Of a stretch of DNA of 64,000 nucleotides, positions 32,200 through 45,008 are shown piece after piece. Source of the DNA: Hofstenia miamia (Eukaryota; Xenacoelomorpha; Acoela); NCBI GenBank assembly GCA_004352715.1, contig SCFE01000020.1, forward strand, positions 448,890 to 512,889, written 5' to 3'. A model generated the notes under the pieces. That model was not told the origin of the DNA and did not search any database. It worked only from the letters and a program-made list of their open reading frames with translations. Each line of letters begins with the position of its first letter. The first letter of the stretch is position 1. The position numbers and the translations under genes were made by a program.

Positions 32200-32900
32200 T
32201 TTCAGGTTTTGAAAGTGTAGTGCCTGTCATTGTCTAATACATACTTGTTATTGGGTAGTGTCTGTGTGATTGTGTAAGGACAAGACAATATTGTTTTCAG
32301 CTTCCAGACCTGGTTTACATCAGTTAATTTTACTGGTGTGAGTGCATATACCTTATTGCTTACTTTGTGTCTATGTCCATATATTTTTCTATTATAGTTT
32401 CTTTGTTGACTCACTGCTGACTTCTTAATGTTGTGACACATCATTTGTGAGTTCCCATTATTTTGGTTTTCAATGGTTTTACATTATCCATTTTATCACT
32501 ATAATTAAAGTACTGCATAGATAGCAGCATAACTTCTTCTTTCCCAAACATATCTTTAAATGCTGTTATCCCCTTTGTTGAATGTACTGATGTATTATAG
32601 AAATATTTTAACATTTCTATCACTTTTTTCCATTTATTTCCTCCTATTCTCATCTTTGCCACTCTTATCAGCTTTATCAACATTTGATTCAGACTTTCCA
32701 CCACCCCATTGGCCTGTGGGTGGTATGTTGTGGTTTGCTTGCTATTTCTAGCAACTTCATCATCTCCTGGAATAGTCCACTCTTGAATTGTGGTCCCTTG
32801 TTGGTTATTATCATTTCCAGTGGTCCAATTTTTAGAATGAATTCTTTCATTAATATCTCTGCTGTCTTTTTCACTGCTGTGTTCTCCATCATATCATCCT
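32200..32900 (-). pseudogene. Ty3/gypsy integrase
   Basis: Minus-strand frames 32892-32689, 32704-32441 and 32444-32202 cover the integrase core and C-terminus. The core has GPLEMIITNKGPQFKSGLF, where the second catalytic Asp of TDxGxxF is Asn. Next come MVESLNQMLIKLIR, with the catalytic Glu, MLKYFYNTSVHSTKGITAF, and a GPY/F-like tail VWKLKTILSCPYTI. Frames overlap by small shifts. It belongs to the minus-strand gypsy element of unit 2; the corresponding part is missing from unit 1. Confidence 0.8.
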
Positions 32901-33009
32901 TGATAGTTCCTAAAATTATCCACCATCACCAATAGGTATTGGTAGACTTCCTCATTTCTGGATAGCATTTCCAAATCAATGTGCACTACTTCATTAGGCT
33001 TTGTCACAA

Positions 33010-33591
33010 TTATTTTTCCAATGGTCCATAGTTCTCCTTGCTCACTTTCTGTTTCCAGCTAAAAAACTGTATCAGTACCTTCTTTCCATTTTTCACTTGA
33101 CCTAATGTTGCTCCTATTGTGACTTTGCTCACATCACAGTCTAAAATGAATTGCTCTGTGTAATCTGTTCTTCCCAAGTCCAGACTTTCTTATTAGTTTA
33201 GTCATCTTTGCTGTCTTCCCTTTGATATTAGGAATAAATGTTCTATAATAGTTGAAGAATCCAATTATCCTCTGTGTGTCTTTTTTGTTATTTGGTTATT
33301 CTATTTTCTGAATCATGTCTCTGGTGTTGTCCTTCATGCATATTCTGCCCTTTTTGATTACTCTTCCCAGAAATCCTATTTTCTCAGTCCCAATTCTTCC
33401 GAATTTATCTAGGTGTTCTTGCACCATGTCACTCATTACTATGATATTTTTTATGTATGTGTTGACACTGTCCTCCATTTTGTATGTCTTATTTTCATTA
33501 TATATCTTTAAAATGTCACAGGTGATCCATTCATTCAGGCCATATGGCATTATGAAAGCTGCCTTTTCAATGTCTTCTTCTTCCATCTGTA
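33010..33591 (-). pseudogene. Ty3/gypsy RT thumb and RNase H region (unit 2)
   Basis: Counterpart of 2550-3252. The frame 33748-33296 includes EEEDIEKAAFIMPYGLNEW, NTYIKNIIVMSDMVQEHLDK and FLGRVIKKGRICMKD. The YxDD box is YIKN. Several short deletions shorten it relative to unit 1, for example in the RTLNILEKAG segment. Confidence 0.75.
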
Positions 33592-34760
33592 TGTAGCATA
33601 ATCCATAAAGTAAGCTGCTGAAACTAAGATTTAAGAAAGAAGAAAGAAAAAGATGATAAAAAACTACTAAGCAACTTAAATAGTGAATTGCATTCATTAA
33701 ATATTTATAAATTAAATTACAAAAATTATAAAAGCAAGTGCTTGGCAATTACTTGATTTGACAAAACATAGAGGGTGAAATCAACTATCATTATTTTTAG
33801 CCAAATAGGCTGAACTGTCTAGTTAATTTAAAAATTCAAATCAACAGGTACTAATTTTGATTTATGTATAAATAGCATTGAAACATTGGAATAATTGTTG
33901 AAGGATATTTTTTAGAAATCTTATTTCACCTTATTATCTGGTTTGCTTAATTAATAACAATGTTAAGCTAAACAGTTTGTTTTGAGTAGTGGTCAGGATA
34001 CAATGATGGGAATGATTCTAGGTTCTTTGCCCTTGATCACAAAATGCACTTAGGTTAGGTGTTTGACTAGGAGTTTTTGATTACCCATTTAGCTGACTAC
34101 AGATTGTATCTGAACATGTATTCAATAATAAACTTAATAAATGGCTAGTTAGCAAAATGTAGGTTATTTAATAATTCTTTTTCTAGATCCAAATTGTTGA
34201 CTATAATGTTACTGATAATGATACTGTTTGTTATATTAGTGATATTACATGTAGGTTAGGAAACTGCTAATTATTTATATAGTAATTTGAATACAGATAG
34301 TTTTTGGTAATAGCAGAATTGTTAATTAATTATTAACAAAGCAGCCAGTGGCAAGTCAAGTTGCAAAGAGTTATAACAATTATGTGTTAAATGAAAACAC
34401 TACAAAACACATTACATAAGAGTGTATGTCAAATTGTGTCTATTAATTAGTAAGCACCATCCTAGGTTAAGGCACACATAATTAACCTTATTGAGCTGAG
34501 TGTTGGAGACACTTCATAGAACTTGGATTGCTGAATCTGTTGCTGAGAAGCAGAGCTGTGGTGGGTGGATGCCCAAGCATTTGGAGTACTGCAGAGCTAT
34601 CTAACCTAAATAGTGAACATTAGTGCATTGATTAATCATAGTTATTGAAGACATATTAATAAGTAGACAAAGGCAGTTAGATCCCTGCCTGCTGAATCAC
34701 CATATAATTAAAGAATGAGATTTAAATAAATGGACATTGGGCCTGGTAGGAGATGATACA
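33592..34760 (+). mobile_element. Solo LTR (subfamily A) in RT, unit 2 copy
   Basis: Starts TGTAGCATAATCC and ends GGAGATGATACA (1169 bp), followed by ctta, the target duplication still visible on the left in unit 1. Same insertion as 3253-4413. Confidence 0.8.
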
Positions 34761-34763
34761 CTT

Positions 34764-35285
34764 ACTAATCAATATGCTTTACACAAATCTATTGAGATTA
34801 AATATTTATGCTTACTTGCTTTGTACAGCATATCCTCTATCCTTGGGAGCAGGTCTGAATCCTTTTCATTACTTCATTTAGCTTTTAAAAGTCTATGCAT
34901 AACCTGTATTTGTTTCCCTCTTTTACAAGTACTGTTGAGGATGTGTATGGACTTTTGCTTGGTTGGATTATTTTATTGTCAATCAATTCATTCAATATTC
35001 TATTGCATTCCTCTTTTAATTGTTCTGGTTCTCTCCTCACCAGCAATTTTTTTGGTTTGTCTGTGGTTGTCACTATCTTGTGCATTACTCTTATCAATTA
35101 TTCCACACTAATTTCTCTATAATTGAATATCCTTCTGTGTCTTTCCAACAATACATTCAATTGTTTTATCTTGTCTTCTTCCAAATGTTGATATTCTTTA
35201 TTTTTTTATTTCTGGTATTTTATATTCCTCTTCTTCAACTTTTGTCCCTATGCCCTTGAATTGGCATTTGGGACTACTTGTCACC
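34764..35285 (-). pseudogene. Ty3/gypsy RT fingers and linker (unit 2)
   Basis: The frame 35097-34885 reads KLLVRREPEQLKEECNRILN, then PSKSPYTSSTVLVKEGNKYR and LCIDF, the canonical lead-in to gypsy RT. The following KDSYLLPRIEDMLY and AYW blocks are in the flanking sequence toward 34764. It is interrupted by the LTR at 34760. Confidence 0.75.
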
Positions 35286-35289
35286 TTTT

Positions 35290-36655
35290 TCTACTTTTCT
35301 TCTCTTCAAAACTTTTCTTTGTTGTCTGCTTTTTGAGTGGTTCCTCTATGTTGACATCTCTCTGTGCCATGCTGCCTTCTCATATATACATGTGTTCCTT
35401 TTGATTGTGGCTTGTATGTCAACTGCTTTTCTAATCATTTTCTCAATTTTGTCATCAACATTGCATTTTTTTTCAAACTGAGTTCTTATATTCTCAGGCA
35501 TGCCTTTGCAAATATGGGAGAATAAATCATATTTTGAATATTTGTTCTCCCTTGAACTCAATGTTAACAGTCTTTCCACATGTTGAATGTAATTACTAAT
35601 ATCACTGTTTCTTCTGCATTTTTAGAGCATTGAGGATGATGTGGTATTGGTTTTTGAAACTTTTGTTTTCATAGTACTCCATAAAGTCTCCTATCAGTAA
35701 TTAATAGTCGCTTTTTGTTTCAGCATCTAATAGTAAGTAATGCTGATATGCATTAGTTCCTGTTAGCTATAGCAGCAGTCTCACTGCTGCCACCTCCTGG
35801 CTAACATTCCTTTCCATCATTGTAATGTCAAACATCTGAAGCCATTTCACAAATGAGGGATTATACCCATTTACCTTTCCATTAAATTTCAGAAGTGTTA
35901 CTTTGCAGGGAGTTGTCTCATTGTTTCTATTGCATTGTAATATCGATTTCTCTAACAGCTGTTTCATTTGTTTCTTCTTTTCTTTTTTGCTTTGGAATTG
36001 TTTTGCCACCACTCTTGTTATTTCATCTATTATTTTTTGTTTTTACTTCTCATTTTCTTCTTTGCAATATTCATATTCTCTTTTGTGCTTGTCTCTCCTT
36101 TCAGATATTATTTGTAATTCTTTTTCCTTTTTTGTACAAATTCCAACTCATGGATTTGTATTTCTTCCTGTTTTTCCTCTTCTGTTGACTTGATTAGCCT
36201 GAGCTTTTCTTTTAACTGTTTGAGTTCCTGTGCTTAGATAACATTATCTTCTATTAGCTGTCTGTTTTCTATTTCTAGGTCCCAATACATCTTTTCCCAT
36301 TTTTCATTTTGTTCAAGGAACCTTTTGTTCAACTCCACTAATTGTTGAGTTAGTCTTTTTACCTCCTGTTGGAATAGTTTGCTCTGTCTATCCATCCTTG
36401 AGCTCATGTCTGTTTTAATTTCCTTTATGAGGTTTTCTCTCTCTTGTTCCATTTGTTCAATTTTCATGTCAACTGCTCTATTTGTTTTTCAGCATCATTT
36501 CTCTCTTGTGACTCTTTTTTAAGACTTTGTAAATTTCCTGTGGACTTGTTTCTGGGGACATGTGAATTGTTTGCAGTTTCACATGGGGCACTGATCTGTT
36601 CCATCAGTGTATTGTCTCAATCTTGATGCAACTACTACTCTGGGTTGTGTTTTTT
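35290..36655 (-). pseudogene. Gypsy gag (unit 2): coiled coil, capsid and C-terminal part
   Basis: Minus-strand frames are 36467-36234 (coiled coil), 36012-35767 (LLKFNGKVNGYNPSFVKWLQ) and 35579-35346 (FSHICKGMPENIRTQFEKK). Unlike unit 1, no LTR interrupts it: the frame passes GMPENIRTQF at the site where unit 1 has the 1088-bp insertion. Remaining stops and shifts still prevent one continuous Gag. Confidence 0.65.
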
Positions 36656-36774
36656 TCACACTTACTTTTTATTTCTATTTGTCATTAGTTATTATTTCTT
36701 TGTAAGTAGTGGTTTTTCCTTTATTGTTTGGATTCTTCCTTTTCAATGCTATGCATCTCAGTTAGGTATGTTGA

Positions 36775-37014
36775 CTAGTTGACTTTTCCTTCCTTTTGAT
36801 TTTTCAGTAAGTTTGATTGCTCATTATACGCAGTAGTTCTTCCCTTCAAGGAGTGCCAGTAGCAAAGGTTTTTATCTTCCTGAATTTTGCTGCTGATTAT
36901 CCTTGATGATATTTTCCTATGTGGCAAAGAAATCAATCTTAAAGGCACTTTCTGAGGATCTTTGTAACCTGTCATGGTCACCATGTAGTATCTCCAACTA
37001 GGCCCAATATCCAT
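36775..37014 (-). CDS. First ORF of the gypsy element, starting inside the LTR (unit 2)
   Basis: Seventy-nine codons beginning MDIGPSWRYYMVTMTGYK, the same length and stop as 10531-10292. The ATG lies 31 bases inside the LTR end, and the frame crosses the PBS (36968-36983). See the unit 1 entry for interpretation. Confidence 0.45.
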   Translation of the reverse strand: MDIGPSWRYYMVTMTGYKDPQKVPLRLISLPHRKISSRIISSKIQEDKNLCYWHSLKGRTTAYNEQSNLLKNQKEGKVN

Positions 37015-38127
37015 TTATCCAAATCTAGTTCTTTGGTTCTATGGCAACCTGGTGAGCAGGGATCTAACTGTCCTTGACTGCTTTGCACTTTATTAATATC
37101 TCTCCAATAACTGTAGTTAACACACAGATTAGCAATCACTATTTAAGTGAAGTAGCTCAGCAGTGCTCCTAATGGTTGCGAATCTGCTCAACACTACTCT
37201 CCTTGTCAGCAACAGATTCAGCAATCCAAGTTCTGAGAGGTATCTCCAGCTCTCATCTCAAAGTAGTTAATTGTGTGTGTCCTAACCTATGATGGTGCTT
37301 ACTAATGATCAGACAACTCGACTTAAGCTCTCTTTTGTAGAATGTGTTGTTTTGCTTTCATTTCAATAAATAGACTGGCATAATTTTCTTGCAACTGACT
37401 TGGCAATAGCTGCTCCATTAAAAAGGTAGCTTAATTAATATATTGCCATTACTAGAAATCTATTGGCATTCAAATTACCTAATAAATAAATAGCAGCTTC
37501 CTAACCTACATGTAAGATAATTAATATAACAAATGGTCTCATTGTTGGCCACTTTATAGTCAATAATTTGGATCTAGAAAAAGAATTATTAAATAACCTA
37601 CATTTGGATAACAAGCGATTTATTGAGTTTATTATTGAATACATGTTCAGATACAATCTGTAGTCAGCTAAACAGGTAATCAAAAACTCCTAGTCGTACA
37701 CATAACTTAAGTGCATTTCATGACAAGGGGCGAAGAACCTAAAATCATTCCCACCATGGGATCCTGACCACTACTCAACACAAACTGTTTAGCTTGACAT
37801 TTGTAATAATTAATCAAACCAGATAATAGAGAAAAATAAGATTTCCAGAGAATATACTTCAACAATTGTTCCAATGTTTCAATCCTGTTTATACTCTAAA
37901 TCAAAATAGTACCTGTCAATTTGAATTTTTAAATTAACTAGACACACATGCCTAGTTTGCTAAAAATAACAAGAAGCGATTTCGCCTTCAAAGTTTTGCC
38001 AAATTGTTTTATCAACAAGCACAATTCATCATGTAAGTTGCTTAATTATTTTTAACATCTTCTTTCTACTTTCTTCTTTCTTCATTCGATCTTAGTCTCA
38101 GCAGTTTATTTGATGGATTATGCTACA
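36984..38127 (-). mobile_element. 5' LTR (subfamily A) of the unit 2 gypsy element
   Basis: 1144 bp from TGTAGCATAATCC (38127) to a degraded TACTACA end (36984), then PBS and gag. It is slightly longer than the unit 1 LTR owing to small indels, for example extra sequence near 37660-37675 and 37875-37890. Confidence 0.8.
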
Positions 38128-38248
38128 GGAGGATTTAGAAAACAAGGTTCCACCAGAATTTTTTCAGGATATATTTGATCACGATATAGTTGTGTGTTAT
38201 GAAACAATGACAGATGAAGTTTGTATCAAAACTCAATTCTGGATGTAA
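38120..38248 (+). CDS. LTR-abutting short ORF, host-exon candidate (unit 2)
   Basis: Forty-two codons, MLQEDLENKVPPEFF then DHDIVVCYETMTDEVC and a TAA at 38246-38248. Unit 1 has a premature TAG two codons earlier. It starts inside the LTR terminus; the true upstream exon, if any, would have been displaced by the gypsy insertion. Family unknown. Confidence 0.35.
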   Translation: MLQEDLENKVPPEFFQDIFDHDIVVCYETMTDEVCIKTQFWM

Positions 38249-38249
38249 T

Positions 38250-38995
38250 ATTTGCATGGAAAACCAATGTTATACTGAACATAGTGATATATTTAACATC
38301 ATAGATCAAGGTGGGCTTTATAGACCTACCACTCCAATGTTTTCAATTGTGAAATGGGCTTACGAAGTTTTCTAGAATGTAGAAAATCTTACTATTTTTA
38401 CTGAATCTCAAATTATATGAAGCATACTTATATGTTCATTCATGGGTACATTGCCAGAAGACATACAGCTCAACTGCAACTGTGATCAAGAACAAATATT
38501 TTCAAACAATTTTTTGTAAGTTAAAATATTTGTATTAAAAATTTTGTAATAGTGATAAATGTGCTGCAAAAGGTGAAGAAATATTAAAAGTTGATTTTAT
38601 ATTGTCAGTTAAAATTTTATGGTGAAATTTTATCAAAAATGAGAGAAATTGCATGAAAACATAAATAAGCAAACTGAATAAATTGTGGTGAATGCTTTTT
38701 AAATGCGTATAATACTGCTGCTAAATCTTTAAATCTGCCCAATAAAGGCGGTAAATACTTTCAAAGTGAGTGTTAAGCTGCTGATAAGTTTTGCAAGAGC
38801 GCTTTATCTTACAATTTCATAAAGTACTTTCAAATTATTTACTTTTTGATAAAATTATATTACGGATTGAGCTGTTGGATTTAATTGTTGAGAAACTTAG
38901 TTTAGTGAAAATATACTTAATTGTAAAAAAATGAGACTCAGAAAATACAAGTTTTCTCAAAATCGGTTTAAAACAAATTCAATGCATTTACCAGA
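38250..38995. other. Duplicated non-coding flank, unit 2
   Basis: Matches 11713-12190 and 13239-13500 in unit 1. AT-rich, no convincing gene. Confidence 0.5.
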
Positions 38996-39002
38996 TAATC
39001 AC

Positions 39003-39381
39003 TTAAAGATGGAATAATTTTAAATTGTTTTCAATGCATTGCAACAAATGTCTGAAAATCGAGTTGCTAAAATTTATATTTGTTTCTGTCATGATTAAAT
39101 GTTGGGATTCTTGAACATATTTAATGAATTCTTGCTTTGCCCTTGGATTTTTCTTCTCAACATCGTCTTTCAAATGCAGGGCTCTCTTCTGGAAAAATTA
39201 GGATTTGAATGTTGATATCTTGAAACCTGAGAAGTAGGGGAGTTGGCCCACAATCAAACAGTTTCGATAGTGTGCGTTTGTTCGTGTAACAAGCGATCTT
39301 TTCGATCACTTGACAGTACTTCTGCCTATGAGTTAGGTCTGAACCATCCAGAAATTCTTTTCCTAAAATTTGTGTCTCACG
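39003..39381 (-). pseudogene. Decayed coding relic, unidentified (unit 2)
   Basis: Two minus-strand frames: 39381-39157 (RETQILGKEFLDGSDL, KRTLSKLFDCGPTPLLL) and, after a shift, 39167-39003 (DDVEKKNPRAKQEFIKYV, SNSIFRHLLQCIENN). The second frame is open here but stopped in unit 1. Family unknown; conserved wording between units suggests a real former gene. Confidence 0.35.
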
Positions 39382-40186
39382 TTTTTTGAATAAGGTATAT
39401 ATTATAAAAATACAGTTGTCAAATTTAGAGCCGCCATTGGACCTATTTAGGAGTAAAACTCTGGTAAATGATTATTGTGAATTATTAAATATTATAATGC
39501 AAACAAGGGTGCAAGAATCTGATTAATGCATTCAAGCAATGTACTGTAGAATCATTTTTTTGAAGAAGTAGTTTAATAAATACTTAAATTGCAATAAAAT
39601 TCGCTGTAATGATAAAAATTATGAAAAATAAACGTATTGGGATTGTGACAAACATCAAATAAATAACTAACTTTAGCGATTTTGGCAAAGTCTTCATGTG
39701 AATTGACAATTCCTCATCGTCGAATCGCTAAATTAATAGTATAAGTACAATTTAAATGCGCTAATTTTACATATTTAGTAAAATCATATCGGTAACTCTT
39801 TGTAGGTAATAAATAATCGTTTTACTGAAGTTGGTAAAAGAAGGAGTTGCAATTATCTACTAGAGATAGTAAATATCTTAAGAATGTGATAAATCTATGT
39901 TAATTCTAATAGCGTTTGCAATTAATAGCAACTGAACAAGAACAAAATATGAAGGACGCATAAACAGGGTTTCCTTAGAAAAATTGTAAATATACATCTA
40001 CTGTATATTCTTGCTTTGTGCACACAATTTCATTTCGTAAGAAGGAAAATCATTGCACACCCATTGAAACCTCTGCTAAATTAAACTCTTAAGTTATTTC
40101 AAGTTCTTAAAATTTCTAAGGCAATTGGCTTAAATTATGCTACATCTTGAAAAAAATTCAGAGTTTGAGTTTGAGATCATGTTTAA

Positions 40187-40397
40187 ATGGGCAATACCAC
40201 TTTATTATTACAATATTTAGTTCTTTTAATTTTTGGTATTGGACAGTATTATGGTTTTTGTGTGCTAGTGCTAGTCCTTGGATCTGGATTTCGGAAATAA
40301 TAAGCAATCTGTTGAGTCAACTATTAGAACCGCATACATGTTGAGTTTACGCCGTAATAAGAAATGCTGTTCACCTTTCGGTAGTTATAATGAGTAA
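40187..40397 (+). CDS. Two overlapping short ORFs conserved in both units (unit 2 copy)
   Basis: 40187-40300 encodes MGNTTLLLQYLVLLIFGIG and a further hydrophobic stretch, 37 codons. A second frame up to 40397 ends SLRRNKKCCSPFGSYNE but has no ATG here. The 6-base gain and 12-base loss relative to unit 1 keep phase in the respective frames. Confidence 0.25.
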
Positions 40398-40964
40398 AAC
40401 TATTTTCATAAGAGCACCTCCTTTAGCGAAGTAGTTGATATTTTTTACTACAGATCATATAAACATAGTACTCGAATCTACTGGCTCATCACCAAAATGA
40501 AAGATCCGGTTTTACAATTTTATAAAACATAGGAATCCAGTAGAAATATATATAAATCAAATTTTTACATAAATATATTATTTTGTTTAAGCAGAAGGTT
40601 AAACAAATATGTTAAGCTTTAGTTTACATACGACACTAGATTTTTAATTTTAATATATATATATGATCATGTTATCCTTAATAAAGTAAAGCAAAACTGC
40701 AGGATTCACTTTGACATTCTTCTGTTTATCAAAATATTTGGTACTTAACTTCTCTATATTTCTAAACATTCAACAATGCATGCTAACTTTAACCCGCATT
40801 TGTTTGATAAAGATTACATACATTGCGTTTCAATGAGGACACTTTTGTCTAATAGCTTTTAAAAATAAAAAATAATTGAGCACATTATGCTTCTAACCGT
40901 AATGAAAAAAACAAATATTTGAAGTTACATTTATAATTTTAACACTAGAACAGTGAGCACTCCT

Positions 40965-41100
40965 TGATAATATATTTACATTTCATTTTTCAAATGCGAA
41001 AATTAATGAATAGAAACAAAATTTTTAATAAAAACCGCAAATTCAATTAGATTATCAGCATAATTGGAAGTACATGTACCTGGTAGTTTTTTTACCTAAA
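40965..41100. repeat. Left arm of a long inverted repeat (unit 2)
   Basis: The sequence GCGAAAATTAATGAATAGAAAC followed by CATAATTGGAAGTACATG recurs inverted at about 46100-46245, imperfectly, over roughly 135 bp. In unit 1 this arm is at 15730-17010, split by the solo LTR; the right arm is not present there. Confidence 0.55.
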
Positions 41101-43540
41101 TGAATGATGAAGCAAACAAAAATATTTATATGTCATTTTGAACTATCATCGCATTAACTAAATTATGCAATTATGCTTGTTACGTCCCAGTATTTGCAAG
41201 CCAATTATAACTTAGAGAATACGTGGTAAAGATCTCCAAAATAATCATTTGAGTGACGATGCAAAATAGGAAACATTGAGAAAAATGATTTGACAAATCA
41301 AAACTATTTTATAGAAAAATATGAAAAATGTGATCATTGTCATTGTCAACTGAAAGAGGTTGCATAAGAAGATGCTTTCCCACAGATTAAAATATATTAG
41401 CGATTGTGCAATATTATTCCTTACACTTTTTATGAATCGTAGTCCCCATAAATTTTGTTGGGGGGAGGGGGTTGGGTAGACTGCATAACTAGAAGTAAAC
41501 ATCACAAATTCTCAAGAAACAATTCATTGAGAACTAAAAATTGTCGGATTTCCTAAAATGAATTTGCGAAAAGTCCACCTTTAAGGAAGGCTTACAGGAT
41601 TATGGCAATGGAAATGGAATGGAAATGGAAATCATTTTATGGAATGGAATTTATGGAAATTCAATTTCAAAAAAGGCTTTCTCGACGATATAGAAAGTGT
41701 TCAAAACTCCTAAAATGTATTTAAGTATAAGTAAAGCTTCAAAAAACAGTCACAAAGTGCATTAAAATAACCAATATTATTCTAAATCAAATAAAGCATA
41801 GCGAATACAATGACAAAATTTGGTTAATCTCAAATTACATTGGCTAAAGCAATTCTAGCTTCCATGATTTCAAATATTTTAAAGACAGAACCTGTTTGTG
41901 TCATCTCACACCCGTTACTAATTCTGTTTCCAACTCTGTATGTACATATGTATATACATTTTTTAGTATTTAATGACATTGCAATTAATATAGTTATCTA
42001 GAGAATGAATTTTCCCATATTTCATCGCCGCACATATATAACTTTAATTCTTATTCAATTAAGAAATGAAAGGCATTACAAAATTGTATTATGGGTACCT
42101 TAGCAGTTTCAAGAAAAAGTATTGCACGTGTCTGAACTGAATCAAATTTATGTTCACATTATAGTCAATTTGACGAACTACTAGTAAAATTCGATGGCAA
42201 TAGGATTTACTTGTAACTGTCCCATGAAATTAGGATTAATATTGGCTTGGAACTACGGATTTCAGAATGTTTCAAATAATTTTTCCGATTTTGATCAAAA
42301 TAGAAGTCATACTGTTGTATCAATAGCATTTTGGACCAGAGATGGTTCCAAGTCAAATGGGACTAAATACAACTGAAACCTGTAAAATGTTCACCCCTCA
42401 GAACCGTAAGTAGAAGCTCTAAAAATTATGGAAGGATGTTGAAATTCATGGAAAAATATAAAATTGTTTTCAAAATGGTTGTGGAAAATGGATGGAAATG
42501 GAAAGGAATCACATTTCTACATGCAAGCCTAACATAACTTTCTATTTAATTTGTTTTGAAGTTATAAAAATAATATTTTTCATGTGCTCACACTGCGTGG
42601 GAATCCTCAAAATCAATTGGGATTCAAACATTTTAACAAACACCATTACTCCATATGGTGTAATTGGTTGCTAAAATTTAATAGGTTAAATTGTTAATAA
42701 AACTTTTTATAATCTCCAGTGGATCTCACATACAATCCACTTTTTTGTGTAATATTAGAATATAAGGAATTTACAGTTGTAGAGATGTTAATTGAGTTGA
42801 CTAAAGAATATATTCTCCATTCCAAAAATCCAAGCAACAGTGATCCCCGATAGTAAAGCAACGTGGTATTCTGGTAAATATGCGTTGCACTGTCGTTTAG
42901 AATTTTCGTCACATTTTTGTAAAAGTTATGGTTGCAACCTATTTGCGATGTAGCTAAACAACCGATTCAGGCGGGGCCGGCAATTTACTGAAATGCAGCG
43001 GCTTGGAAATTTCAAGAAAGGCCGGCAAAATTCCTGGCCGTGTACCGGGCAAAATTAAAAAAATACTTTTTTTATCTGATGAGTAGGCAATATTTTGCCT
43101 TTTATGGAACTAACAACTAATAATATTAATAGAAGTTGTTTACAATAAAGAAAATTTAATCTGCCGGATTTCCACTTGAAAAATTTATAGACTGCATAAA
43201 AATAAAGAAACTACATGTAGAATGCTTGTATTTTTTAATTTTGAATGGAACACTCAAAATATTTAAACGATTTTTTGTTGCAAACACATTCAAACGCAAA
43301 TGCCAGTTGAAAAGTCAAACAAATCCTACTAGAGGAGAATTTATGTTTGGATTTAGCGTAAAAAATTTAAATTTGTTCATTTGTTTATTTGCTTATATAT
43401 TATTCAATGTTAAGTGATGCTGAACTCTATAACAATTTAAATCATAATAATTGATGATGTTACTCTTAGTTTTATAAATCTAAACTATAATACAAAAATA
43501 TACTAATTAAATTAATTGAAAAATGAAAAAGTGATTAAAG
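41101..43540. other. Duplicated non-coding flank, unit 2
   Basis: Counterpart of 17005-19600: the same GC-rich patch near 42972-43055 and the same ATGGAAATGGAA purine runs. No gene recognised. Confidence 0.6.
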
Positions 43541-43619
43541 TTACACCAAAAAATTGATATATAGAAACATCAAAATTGTGCTTTGCTTGGAATATTGTTG
43601 CAATAGTTTGAAATTTGCG

Positions 43620-44104
43620 TTATGCAATATTGTCCGCTCAGCACCTTCTGTGATAATTTGGGGTAACATAACTGAGAATGGGCGTGCTGGTCTACATTTT
43701 GTTCCTCGCAACGAGACAATCACAGCCAAGGCCTACCTCAAAAAATTATTCAGGAGAAAGTTCTCATGTTTATGCAGCTTCGCGGAACATCTGTGCTACA
43801 ACAAGATGGTGCTCCTTGCCACAGCGCCAAAGTTGTGAAACAGTGGATTGCATCACAAGACTTTCGGTTGCTTGAGTACTGGCCGGGAAACTCCCCAGAC
43901 CTCAACGTCATAGAAAATTGCTGGCATCACATCAAGAACTGTCTGAGGAAGCGCCAATGCACACCACTTGACGATCTGAAGGAGCAAATTAAAGTGGCAT
44001 GGTGCACAGAGATTACTGATGATTATTGTATAAAGCTGGTCGAGTCAATGTCAAATCGCATTGCTGCGTATTTGGCTAATAATGGCGGACATACAAAATA
44101 TTAG
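43620..44104 (+). pseudogene. Tc1-like transposase, C-terminal half (unit 2)
   Basis: The piece APSVIIWGNITENGRAGLHF (43640-43700) precedes 43766-44104, which reads LRGTSVLQQDGAPCHSAK, NSPDLNVIENCWHHIKN and ends LANNGGHTKY. The second Asp (QQD) and final acidic residue (IEN) are intact. A run of six A at about 43739 puts the two parts in different frames; unit 1 is in frame at that spot. The first catalytic Asp and the N-terminal DNA-binding domain are missing. Confidence 0.85.
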
Positions 44105-44155
44105 TGAGTTTTTGTGAATTTACTATTTACTTTCTACACGGTGTTATCATATTGT

Positions 44156-44518
44156 NATATATATATATATACATAGGGTGGGGGTTAGGGTCAATTATAA
44201 ATAACTTGTTTTATTTTAACCGTTGTATGCATGAACTTTTAGTATCATAAAGTTAAGGCGATGGCATTTGATTTTCTATCATAAATTTAATTCTAGTAAG
44301 CTTTAGAAACTTGGAACCACATTCCAACTCGATATTCAATTGCTGGCCATAAGAAAGGCCTTCGATAAGCTCATTGGTTTGAATTACTGAGCTTTGATTT
44401 TGATAGTAAAATTTTACATTTTGCGTGCGTTGGACGATATTGAAATTCTCCATAATTAATTCCTATGATCTGAAAAAAAATATTAAGAAATAAATACGAT
44501 ATTGAAAAATAAAAAGGG

Positions 44519-44562
<44 letters not shown>

Positions 44563-44922
44563 TAGAGTCATGATCACAAATATTAGGTCACAAGTTCTCA
44601 TAGGTTTCCTCTGAAAGTATTAAGTCTATAATGTGGTTCAAAACAGAATGCCACATAAATTTTATATTTGTTGAGATTGAAAAATTGCTGGCATCACATC
44701 AAAAACTGTTTGAGGAAGCGCCAATGCACACCACTTGACGATCTGAAGGAGCAAATTAAAGTGGCATGGTGCACAGAGATTACTGATGATTATTGTATAA
44801 AGCTGGTCGAGTCAATGTCAAATCGCATTGCTGCGTATTTGGCTAATAATGGCGGACATACAAAATATTAGTGAGTTTTTGTGAATTTACTATTTACTTT
44901 CTACACGGTGTTATCATATTGT
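44156..44922. other. Single-N join, TA microsatellites and repeated Tc1 3' end
   Basis: N at 44156 is followed by about 525 bp absent from unit 1, with (TA)n near 44157-44171 and 44526-44559. Then 44681-44922 repeats 43914-44155 (Tc1 3' end) with a few differences. It probably represents an unmerged contig overlap or a second allele rather than a real tandem copy. Confidence 0.6.
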
Positions 44923-45008
44923 TTCTACATTGTGTTATTATATTGCGTTTTTTAGTGTAAAATATAAAAATTTCTAAACTTTGAAAGTTTTCCCAAACTT
45001 GGCCAGTA

